Assembly (NCBI GenBank): GCA_017549745.1
Contig: JAFYUA010000337.1
Span: 1-14,034, forward strand
Direction of reading: 5' to 3'
Source of the DNA: Clostridia bacterium
GTDB taxonomy: Bacteria > Bacillota > Clostridia > UMGS1810
DNA length: 14,034 nucleotides
The notes beneath the pieces are model-generated. The model saw only the letters and a list, made by a program, of their open reading frames with translations, was not told the DNA's origin and searched no databases. Shown here in pieces: positions 7,143-14,034 of the stretch; within the stretch, counting starts at the first letter, position 1, and each line of letters starts with the position of its first letter. Position numbers and translations under genes: made by a program.

Positions 7143-7724
7143 ATGAAAGCAAGGCAGCTTTTAATGATGCTTGCAGGCAGCTCAATTCTCGCCTTCGGTC
7201 TTTATAACATACATTCGTTTTCTCATGTCACCGAGGGCGGAGTGCTTGGGTTTGCTCTTTTATTAAAGCACTCCTTGGGCGTTTCGCCTGCAGTGTCCAC
7301 CTTTGTCATGAATTCTCTGTGCTATTTTCTTGGCTACAAAATTCTCGGCAAAGGCTTCATTTTTTCATCTCTTGCATCGGCGGTGTTTTTTTCAGTTGTG
7401 TACAGAGTGTGCGAGCTTTTTCCACCCGTTTTTCCTGATATATACTGCTACCCTCTCATTGCCGCAACAGCAGGCGCGCTTTTCGTTGGTGTGGGAGTGG
7501 GGCTTTGTGTGAGAGCGGGCGGAGCACCAAGCGGCGATGATGCACTTGCCATGAGCTTGTCGGTTAAATTTCGGTGCAGCATCGAGATGGTGTACATAAT
7601 AACCGACCTTGTGGTTCTTGCTCTGTCGCTTGTCTACATTCCGTTTTCAAGGCTCATATATTCGCTTGTCACAGTTATATTGTCAGGTCAGATTATCGGT
7701 ATCATTCAAAGATACAAAGCATAG
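7143..7724 (+). CDS. Short YitT-family integral membrane protein (DUF161-like, no DUF2179 domain)
   Basis: Function unknown. The 193 residues form about five membrane spans. The family traits are an early glycine-rich turn, VTEGGVLGFALLLKHSLGVS (about residues 29-48), then NSLCYFLGYKILGKGF, a long glycine-rich helix GALFVGVGVGLCVRAGGAPS, then GDDALAMSLSVKF, and a final block YIPFSRLIYSLVTVILSGQI. Full-length YitT proteins of about 280 residues carry a cytoplasmic DUF2179 domain at the C-terminus; this one stops at IQRYKA right after the last membrane span. A terminator and a promoter follow, so no decayed domain remains and the short form looks natural. The ATG at 7143 lies 3 bases after RNase J with a weak GGAAGTG ahead of it, suggesting coupled translation. 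The left arm of the terminator hairpin is formed by its last codons. Family assignment is fairly sure; a role is not offered. Confidence 0.82.
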   Translation: MKARQLLMMLAGSSILAFGLYNIHSFSHVTEGGVLGFALLLKHSLGVSPAVSTFVMNSLCYFLGYKILGKGFIFSSLASAVFFSVVYRVCELFPPVFPDIYCYPLIAATAGALFVGVGVGLCVRAGGAPSGDDALAMSLSVKFRCSIEMVYIITDLVVLALSLVYIPFSRLIYSLVTVILSGQIIGIIQRYKA

Positions 7725-7755
7725 TTTTTCAAAAGCTTTGCTTTGTATCTTTTTT
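7708..7755 (+). terminator. Rho-independent terminator overlapping the 3' end of the YitT-family gene
   Basis: An inverted repeat is centred on base 7730. Bases 7708-7720 pair perfectly with 7740-7752 (core GATACAAAGC against GCTTTGTATC). The helix continues inward to 7728/7732 with one T-T mismatch and one G-T wobble, leaving a three-base loop TCA. T bases run from 7750 to 7755. The stop codon at 7722-7724 lies inside the hairpin. This should end the RNase J and YitT transcript just before the addB promoter. Confidence 0.9.
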
Positions 7756-7764
7756 GTTGTTAAC

Positions 7765-7793
7765 TTGACAAAAAACACTCCAAACCTTATAAT
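7765..7793 (+). promoter_or_regulatory. Consensus sigma-A promoter for addBA
   Basis: TTGACA at 7765-7770 and TATAAT at 7788-7793 are both exact consensus hexamers with the optimal 17-base spacer. Transcription should start near base 7800, giving a leader of about 25 bases before the addB ATG at 7825. I see no GAAC-N4-GTTC type LexA box of the Bacillota kind overlapping it, so SOS control is not evident. Confidence 0.9.
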
Positions 7794-7812
7794 TAAATCA
7801 AAGATGTTTTCA

Positions 7813-7818
7813 AGAGGT
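7813..7818 (+). promoter_or_regulatory. Ribosome binding site deciding the addB start
   Basis: AGAGGT ends 6 bases before the ATG at 7825. An in-frame ATG at 7804 and still earlier in-frame starts lie before this site, at or upstream of the predicted transcript start. Confidence 0.75.
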
Positions 7819-7824
7819 AATCAC

Positions 7825-10800
7825 ATGGATTTTCAGTTTATTTACGGCCGCGCTCATAGCGGCAAAACTAAATATATATCCGAAAAATCGGCAGAGCTTG
7901 TGGGCATGAAAATGCCCCTTGTTGTCGTTGTGCCCGAGCAGTTTACCCACATTGCCGAGAGGCGCCTCATCTCAGCCGTTGGCCACATAGCAAGCGGTCA
8001 GGCTGAGGTTTTGTCGTTTGACAGAATGTGCAAACGCATCAACTCGCAATATCCGTCGGACAAAAGGCAGCTTGGCTCCATGGGCAAAAGCCTCATTGTG
8101 TCAGAAATCCTTGCTGATATCCCTCTCGGTTACTATAAGTCCGCCGCCGTGCAAAACGGATTTGTAGATGTGTGCAGTGATGAAATCACCGAGTTCAAAA
8201 AATACATGATATCTCCCGATGACCTCATTGCAGCATCCCAAAAGGTGAGCAGTGAAGCTTTGGCTCTCAAACTGACTGACCTTGCCAACCTATATTCAGA
8301 ATATCAGAGCCGTCTTGAAACCCGATTCAGTGATTCTGATGATAACCTCGATATCCTTGCTGCCAATCTTGAAAAATATCGTCCCTATGAGGGCATGATT
8401 TTTATGTTCGATGAGTTTTCGTCATTCACCCCTCAGGAAAAAAACATCATATCCATCATAGCAGCTCAGGCAGAGTGCGTGTATGTGACATTTTGTCTCG
8501 ATGATGACCCCCGCTACTCATCTGTGTTCAAGGTCACCAATCTCACTGCCACCGAGCTTTCGGCAGCTTGCCGCGCCAGAGGTTGTCGTCAGCTTCCGAG
8601 CATAAGACTGCCGCGCAGCTACTATGACAGTGCAGAGCTTGAATTCCTCGAGCAAAACCTCTATGCCGAAAAGAGCGATGCTTTCAGGGGAGAATGCGAC
8701 AGGCTCCGTCTGTCTACATATGAAAATCCATACACTGAGGTCAGCGCTCTTGCCCATAGCATACTCGAGCTTGTGAGAAATCATGGTGCGCGCTATCGCG
8801 ACATAAGCGTTGTGTGTGCCGACACCGCTTCCTATGCCCACATTATCCGTTCCACCTTCGACACCTACAAAATCCCTTATTTTATAGATGAAAAAGTAAG
8901 GGTGCTTGACCATGCCATTGTTTCATTTGTCACCAATATTTTAGATGTATACCTTGGTCAATATAGCGGTGAAAGCGTAATCAATTTTCTCAAATCAGGC
9001 TGCATCAAGGCTGAGCGCGATGCAGTTTGCAGTGTTGACAATTTCATCACTGCAACACGCGCAAGCAAAAACACATGGCTCAGTGATGAACGCTTTGCTA
9101 AAACTCTCAACGCCTATGCCGAAGATGACAATGTCAAAAAAGACGCCATAAATTCTATCAGGCAGGAATACATCCTTTCTCTTGCCACTCTTCATGACAA
9201 GATAAAGGGCAGAAACACCGTGCGCTTTATCACCGAAAATATATATTCATATCTCATCAAAACGGGATTTGACAAGAGGATAGGGGAGTATATAAGCTAT
9301 TTCAAAAATCAGGGCAACCAATACCTTGCGCGCCAGTATGAAAATGTGTGGAAGACTCTCATTGAGGTTTTCGACACTCTTGTGTACATTCTCGGCGATA
9401 AAACGGTTAACCTTTCAGACTATCGCCGCTATCTCACTACGGCTCTCGGTCAGCAGAAAACAGGCATCATTCCCACCTCGCTCGATGAGGTGATGATAGG
9501 TGACCTCATGCGCAGTAAGAGCGAAAAGGTCAGATATCAATTCGTCATTGGTGCCATAGATGGCTCATTCCCAAGCACAGGCGCACCACAGAGCATCATC
9601 ACCGATGCCGAAAAGCAGCTCCTTTCCGATGCTGCTGTGACTCTTGCACCGCCGTCTGAAGAACGCGCCTATTTCGACCGCTTTCAGATATATAGCGTGT
9701 TCACTCATCCCGACACAATGCTTTGCGTGTCATATCCTGCATCAGACAGTGACTTCAATGCAGTGCGCCCCGCCTTTGTTGTGCTTCTTTTGCAAAAAAT
9801 GTTTCCCACACTGCGCATCGAGGGCAAGCTTTGCAATTCATCTGCTCATACTTTCTATGCAGAGTCAGAAGCAGTGGATTTTCTGGCAAGGTCTGCCGCG
9901 CTCATCACGCGTGGTGAAACTGCCTGCGATGAGTGGAAAGATGTCTATAAATATATGGTTGACACTCAGGCAGATGAAAAAATCCGTCTTATAAATCGCC
10001 TTGTTGATTCGGGCACTCAGCTCACCCGCTTGTCACCCGAACTAACATCGGGTCTATTTGGTGATGAATTTTACACCACCATATCGCGCCTCCAGCGCTA
10101 CAACGCGTGCCGCTATTCATATTATCTTGAATACATGCTCGGTCTTAAACCTCGCAAGGAATTTGGCATGGAAAGCACTGACATCGGCACTCTCATTCAT
10201 TCAATAATCGAAAATATCTTCATCAAGCTCGATTCTTCACCCGATGCATTGCGCCAGGCAGGCAAGTCATATTTTGAAGCCGAGGTTTCAGCTTATCTCG
10301 ATGAATATATAGCTGAGCTTTGCGAAAAAAGCGGCGAGATTACCAAGCGTGAGATATTCTCAGTTGTGCGCCTCAAAGACTCTATCGTTTCGTCACTCAT
10401 GGCTCTGAGAGACCACATCGTAAATTCTGCCTTTGTGCCTCTTGGCAATGAAATTGTGTTTGATGATGAAAACATAGGTTGCATCGAGCTTGAGCTTGCC
10501 AACGGCAAAAAGGTCAAAATCACGGGCAAAATTGACCGTGCTGATTCATTCACAAATGAAGACGGCACCTTCATCAGAGTGGTGGACTATAAGACGGGCA
10601 ACAAGACCTTCAAGTTCACCGATGTGTTCTATGGGCTCGATGTGCAGCTTTTGGTGTACCTCAATGCCCTTGTGGACAAAACTCCCAATGCACACCCTGC
10701 GGGAGCGCTCTATTTCAGAATACTCAGCCCCGCTTCGCCCGACAAAAACAGAGAAGATAAAGAAGACCTCGAATCTCTTAGCTATATTGCCGAGCCGATG

Positions 10801-11130
10801 GATGGCGTTGTGGCAGAAGATGCACATGTGCTTTCTGCTTTTTCAAAAGGCAGTGTCAAAACCACCAACAAGCTGTCGTCATCGCAGTTCCAAGTGCTTG
10901 GTGACTATGTCAATTCCATCGTCGCCGCAAGCGCAAATGCAATGGCAGATGGCTGCATCAACATCAATCCATACACAAGTGCCACTTCGTCGCCCTGCGC
11001 CTATTGCCCATATAGCACCATATGCAATTTTGAAGACGGCAAAAACGGCGAATGCCGCACTCTTGCAAACTATTCCAAATCCACAGTTTTCGATGCTATG
11101 AAAGGGGGTATGAATGGTGAAATGGACTAA
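7825..11130 (+). CDS. addB: ATP-dependent helicase/nuclease subunit B (AddB/RexB)
   Basis: Partner of AddA in the AddAB complex, which binds double-strand DNA ends, unwinds and degrades them up to a Chi site and loads RecA. The 1101 residues begin MDFQFIYGRAHSGKT with the Walker A motif at 8-15, then VVVVPEQFTHIAERRLIS. The long middle part is the helicase-like region, of which only the first motif is clearly kept in this family. The C-terminal RecB-type nuclease shows GTLIHSIIENI near residue 790, VDYKTG with Asp921 and Lys923, and QLLVY from Gln941. Four cysteines of the iron-sulfur site are present: Cys762, then Cys1058, Cys1061 and Cys1067 (CAYCPYSTIC), with the same C-x2-C-x5-C spacing as in Bacillus subtilis AddB. 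The frame stays open upstream to 7609, but that part crosses the YitT gene, the terminator and the promoter. addA overlaps the 3' end. Confidence 0.95.
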   Translation: MDFQFIYGRAHSGKTKYISEKSAELVGMKMPLVVVVPEQFTHIAERRLISAVGHIASGQAEVLSFDRMCKRINSQYPSDKRQLGSMGKSLIVSEILADIPLGYYKSAAVQNGFVDVCSDEITEFKKYMISPDDLIAASQKVSSEALALKLTDLANLYSEYQSRLETRFSDSDDNLDILAANLEKYRPYEGMIFMFDEFSSFTPQEKNIISIIAAQAECVYVTFCLDDDPRYSSVFKVTNLTATELSAACRARGCRQLPSIRLPRSYYDSAELEFLEQNLYAEKSDAFRGECDRLRLSTYENPYTEVSALAHSILELVRNHGARYRDISVVCADTASYAHIIRSTFDTYKIPYFIDEKVRVLDHAIVSFVTNILDVYLGQYSGESVINFLKSGCIKAERDAVCSVDNFITATRASKNTWLSDERFAKTLNAYAEDDNVKKDAINSIRQEYILSLATLHDKIKGRNTVRFITENIYSYLIKTGFDKRIGEYISYFKNQGNQYLARQYENVWKTLIEVFDTLVYILGDKTVNLSDYRRYLTTALGQQKTGIIPTSLDEVMIGDLMRSKSEKVRYQFVIGAIDGSFPSTGAPQSIITDAEKQLLSDAAVTLAPPSEERAYFDRFQIYSVFTHPDTMLCVSYPASDSDFNAVRPAFVVLLLQKMFPTLRIEGKLCNSSAHTFYAESEAVDFLARSAALITRGETACDEWKDVYKYMVDTQADEKIRLINRLVDSGTQLTRLSPELTSGLFGDEFYTTISRLQRYNACRYSYYLEYMLGLKPRKEFGMESTDIGTLIHSIIENIFIKLDSSPDALRQAGKSYFEAEVSAYLDEYIAELCEKSGEITKREIFSVVRLKDSIVSSLMALRDHIVNSAFVPLGNEIVFDDENIGCIELELANGKKVKITGKIDRADSFTNEDGTFIRVVDYKTGNKTFKFTDVFYGLDVQLLVYLNALVDKTPNAHPAGALYFRILSPASPDKNREDKEDLESLSYIAEPMDGVVAEDAHVLSAFSKGSVKTTNKLSSSQFQVLGDYVNSIVAASANAMADGCININPYTSATSSPCAYCPYSTICNFEDGKNGECRTLANYSKSTVFDAMKGGMNGEMD
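11104..11108 (+). promoter_or_regulatory. Ribosome binding site for addA inside addB
   Basis: GGGGG within AAAGGGGGT lies 5 bases before the ATG at 11114 and 8 bases before a GTG at 11117. Either codon could start addA; they differ by a single residue. Confidence 0.6.
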
Positions 11131-14034
11131 AGAACAACAAAATGCCATCGAGCTGCCTGTTTCCGATATGATAGTGTCGGCTGCAGCAGGCTCGGGCAAA
11201 ACCGCCGTTATGGCAGAGCGAATTTTACGCCGCCTCACCTCCGACACCGACTTTGTGGAGATAGATAAAATCCTCGTTGTCACCTACACCTCGGCTGCAG
11301 CATCCGAAATCAAAGAGCGCATAATGAAAAAGATTATGGAAAGGCTCGAAACCGAGCAAAATCCGCGCCTTTCCAATCAGCTTCTCAAGCTTCCATATGC
11401 TCACATTTCCACCATTCACAGCTTTTGTCTTGACCTTATCCGCAAATATTTCTACATCCTCGGCATCGACCCCGCGGTCAAAATCTGTGACCAGACCGAT
11501 GTAAACATCATGAAAAAAGCCGCCGCCGAAAAGGTGCTGGACAATCACTATAACTCCGATGACGCCCTTTTTGCCGCTTTGGTGTCCGACTATTCTGACA
11601 AGCGCGACAATTTGGTAGGGGAGCTTCTGATTGCAATTTATGATTTTTCGCGCACCATGCCCGATAGTGAAGCATGGCTTGCTTCGCTCGATGAGTCTTA
11701 CAATGCCAATTCACCCCAAGCACTGAAGTTTCTTCTTGATTGCACATCTCTTGCAGGCAATTGCCTCGTCAAAAAGTATGATGCAATGCTCGATATTTGT
11801 GAGCATAATAACGATTGTGAAATAACGCGCAACTTCCTTATAGCCGAGCGCGCTAAAATATGTGATGCACTCTCTCACTCAAGCTATGCTGCCACCAAGG
11901 AAGCTTTTGATAATATAAGCTATGAAAACTGGCGCAGTGCCAAGTGCCCCGAGCCACTTCGCACATCTCTCAAGAAAAAAAGAGATGATGCCAAGAAATT
12001 TGCCGAAAATTCCATCATCAAAAAATATTTATGCCTCAGTGAAGATGCCATCATTGCCGACAACGCCCATGTAGCGGCATATGTAAAGAAGCTATCAGAG
12101 CTTGCCTCCGAGCTTGGAGTCATCTATGATGGACTCAAGCGCGAGAAAAACACCATCGATTTTTCTGATTTTGAGCACCTTGCGCTCTCTCTTTTGCGCA
12201 ATCCCGATGGCACAGCGTCTGACATTGCACTCTCTGTTTCAGCCGATTTTGAAGAAATATATATCGATGAATATCAGGATTGCAACAATATTCAAAACAC
12301 TATTTTTGAATGCATCTCAGGCAGAAATCTTGGCAGACCCAATGTGTTTTGCGTGGGTGACATGAAGCAAAGCATCTATAGCTTCAGAGATTCCAATCCG
12401 CTTCTTTTCCGTGACAAATGTGACAACTTCCCACTCTATGACGGCGCGATTGTCCATGAGTCCAACAAAATCTTCCTCAATCAGAATTTCCGCAGCCGCG
12501 ACTCAATTCTTCGCTTTGTCAACTCTGTGTTTTCTCAGATAATGAGTCTTGATTGCGGCGAGCTTAACTATGACGCCAACGAAATGCTCAACTATGGCGG
12601 CGGCTATAGCGATGTCAACCCCGATATCGATGCCATCGACCTTGCTCTGATAGATAGCTCCAACACCTTTGGCGATTCCTATGACCCCGACTATAAATCT
12701 GAGCTTTCTGCCACTGAGGCAGAGGCAGTGTATGTGGGCAAAAAGATTAAAAAGTTAATATCATCTGGCTATATGCTCCATGACAAAAAGAACAATGAAA
12801 CCAGACCATGCACCTACAGGGACATTGTCATTTTGATGCGCAGTGTGGCAACCCCGGGCCCTGTGTTTGAAAGAGTGCTCAGCGAGATGGGCATTCCTGT
12901 GTACAGTGACAAAGGCGCACCATATTTTGAAACTGCCGAAATTCGTTTTCTAATGTCGCTGCTAAAGGTCATCGACAATCCCGATGATGACATCGCCCTC
13001 GTTTCAGTGATGAAAAACCCCGTGTTTGGCTTTGATGAAAATATGCTTCTCAGAATCCGCCTGTCGTCGCGCAAGAGTTCATACTATGATTGCATCAGGC
13101 ATTATGCACGCACCCAGGCAAATTCACTCTCTGATAAGATTAACTCTTTCATCACTCAGATTAATGAATACTACGCCAAATCCCGCTATATGGACACCGA
13201 CGAATTTTTGTCATATATCATAAATGACCTGGGCTATTACACACTTCTCTCTCTCAGCCCCGACTCCAAGCTCAAAATAGCCAATGTGCGCTATCTCCTC
13301 AAAAAGGCAAGAGAGTTTGAACTCAATAACTACCGAGGCATATATAGTTTTGTGCGATTTGTCGAAAACTATGGCCGCGAGGCAATTGCCGAAAGTGCCA
13401 AAATTCTCAGCTCCAATGACAATGTGGTGAGGATAATGAGCATCCACAAATCCAAAGGTCTTGAGTTCCCCGTGGTTTTCCTCTCTGATTTGGCCAGGCA
13501 GTTCAACACTCGCGACATCACCTCAAAGATTGTTATGCACAAAGAGTTCGGCATGGGCATCGAAAGCGTGTATCGCAGCATTGCTGCCCGCTTCAACACT
13601 GCAAATATGCTTGCCATAAAACGCAAGCTCCTTTTTGAAACAGTGTCCGAAGAACTCAGAGTGTTGTATGTTGCGCTCACCAGACCCATGGAAAAGCTAA
13701 TCATGACCGCTTCGGTTAAAGATGGCGCAGCTTTGCTTTCCTCATCAGAGGATGCAGTGCGGCGCGAAGGCGAAGCCATCGACCCATATCTTATCCTGTC
13801 GTCCAATCGCTTCATAAACATTTTGCTCTATGCAATGATGCGCTCGTCAGGATTTCCAAAGAGCGTCAATTCGTCATACAAGCACATTGTCCGTGATGGC
13901 TGCAGATATAATGTAGACCTCATAAACATATCTCAAATTCAGCATAGCGCAGAAAAAAGACCATCTGAAAACTGGCAGGCCAAATATGACGGCCCAACTC
14001 CGCACTATGATTCCATAGCCGAGAGTCTTTCGCA
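11114..14034 (+). CDS. addA: ATP-dependent helicase/nuclease subunit A (AddA/RexA), 3' end outside window
   Basis: The 3'-to-5' motor and second nuclease of AddAB, a UvrD/RecB-type superfamily 1 helicase. The frame is open without a stop from 11114 to the window edge, giving 973 residues of a family length of about 1200 to 1250. The Q-motif-like WTKEQQNAI lies at residues 4-12, Walker A AAAGSGKT at 23-30, TYTSAAASEIKERI as motif Ia, STIHSFC next, DFSDFEHL before the second motor half, Walker B DEYQD at 385-389, GDMKQSIYSFR (415-425), NFRSR (458-462), SIHKSKGLEFPVVF (776-789) and LYVALTR (851-857). All helicase motifs are intact. The C-terminal nuclease domain must lie downstream and cannot be checked. 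The start overlaps addB by 17 bases, which suggests coupled translation giving the subunits in equal amounts. Walker B is followed by Cys-Asn where Thr-Asn or Ser-Asn is common. Confidence 0.95.
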   Translation, partial: MVKWTKEQQNAIELPVSDMIVSAAAGSGKTAVMAERILRRLTSDTDFVEIDKILVVTYTSAAASEIKERIMKKIMERLETEQNPRLSNQLLKLPYAHISTIHSFCLDLIRKYFYILGIDPAVKICDQTDVNIMKKAAAEKVLDNHYNSDDALFAALVSDYSDKRDNLVGELLIAIYDFSRTMPDSEAWLASLDESYNANSPQALKFLLDCTSLAGNCLVKKYDAMLDICEHNNDCEITRNFLIAERAKICDALSHSSYAATKEAFDNISYENWRSAKCPEPLRTSLKKKRDDAKKFAENSIIKKYLCLSEDAIIADNAHVAAYVKKLSELASELGVIYDGLKREKNTIDFSDFEHLALSLLRNPDGTASDIALSVSADFEEIYIDEYQDCNNIQNTIFECISGRNLGRPNVFCVGDMKQSIYSFRDSNPLLFRDKCDNFPLYDGAIVHESNKIFLNQNFRSRDSILRFVNSVFSQIMSLDCGELNYDANEMLNYGGGYSDVNPDIDAIDLALIDSSNTFGDSYDPDYKSELSATEAEAVYVGKKIKKLISSGYMLHDKKNNETRPCTYRDIVILMRSVATPGPVFERVLSEMGIPVYSDKGAPYFETAEIRFLMSLLKVIDNPDDDIALVSVMKNPVFGFDENMLLRIRLSSRKSSYYDCIRHYARTQANSLSDKINSFITQINEYYAKSRYMDTDEFLSYIINDLGYYTLLSLSPDSKLKIANVRYLLKKAREFELNNYRGIYSFVRFVENYGREAIAESAKILSSNDNVVRIMSIHKSKGLEFPVVFLSDLARQFNTRDITSKIVMHKEFGMGIESVYRSIAARFNTANMLAIKRKLLFETVSEELRVLYVALTRPMEKLIMTASVKDGAALLSSSEDAVRREGEAIDPYLILSSNRFINILLYAMMRSSGFPKSVNSSYKHIVRDGCRYNVDLINISQIQHSAEKRPSENWQAKYDGPTPHYDSIAESLS

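Noticed and set aside
7756..7824. LexA (SOS) operator in the addB promoter region
   Set aside because: No GAAC-N4-GTTC-like palindrome was found around the promoter.
10490..11101. Open frame of 203 codons in another plus-strand frame within addB
   Set aside because: It overlaps the conserved AddB nuclease domain and the cysteine motif; the sequence is low-quality, rich in Ser, Thr and Met, with no start signal.

Overview
The window is an ordinary, fully co-oriented (+ strand) chromosomal stretch of housekeeping genes. It most likely comes from a Gram-positive bacterium of class Clostridia (Bacillota), perhaps an uncultured gut lineage of the Oscillospirales type. The signs are: the order pyrH-frr-uppS-cdsA-dxr-rseP, RNase J, a Bacillus-type xanthine phosphoribosyltransferase, AddAB instead of RecBCD, strong GGAGG-type ribosome binding sites, and GTG and TTG starts. 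Taxonomy is inferred from gene content and protein flavour only.

Layout. 1-435: 3' part of pyrH (UMP kinase), cut by the window edge. 464-1018: frr (ribosome recycling factor). 1023-1775: uppS, 1780-2607: cdsA, 2615-3754: dxr, 3773-4792: rseP. These six genes lie 4 to 28 bases apart and look like one operon joining nucleotide supply and translation recycling to isoprenoid, undecaprenyl-phosphate and phospholipid synthesis and membrane proteolysis. 4823-5395: xpt (purine salvage) follows after 30 bases. After an AT-rich 85-base gap come RNase J (5481-7139) and, 3 bases later, a short YitT-family membrane protein (7143-7724). A long, nearly perfect hairpin with a T-run (7708-7755) overlaps the last codons of that gene and ends the transcription unit. 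It is followed at once by a consensus promoter (TTGACA, 17 bases, TATAAT; 7765-7793) for addB (7825-11130) and addA (11114 to beyond the right edge). The last two encode the double-strand-break repair helicase-nuclease, and their reading frames overlap by 17 bases.

Several starts were moved inward from the longest open frame because a ribosome binding site or promoter decides them: frr to 464, cdsA to 1780, addB to 7825. I saw no RNA genes, mobile elements, CRISPR arrays or signs of horizontal transfer, and no convincing undescribed system. The points worth a second look are modest: the neighbourhood of xpt without a purine riboswitch, the short YitT protein tied to RNase J, and the compact terminator-promoter boundary in front of addBA.
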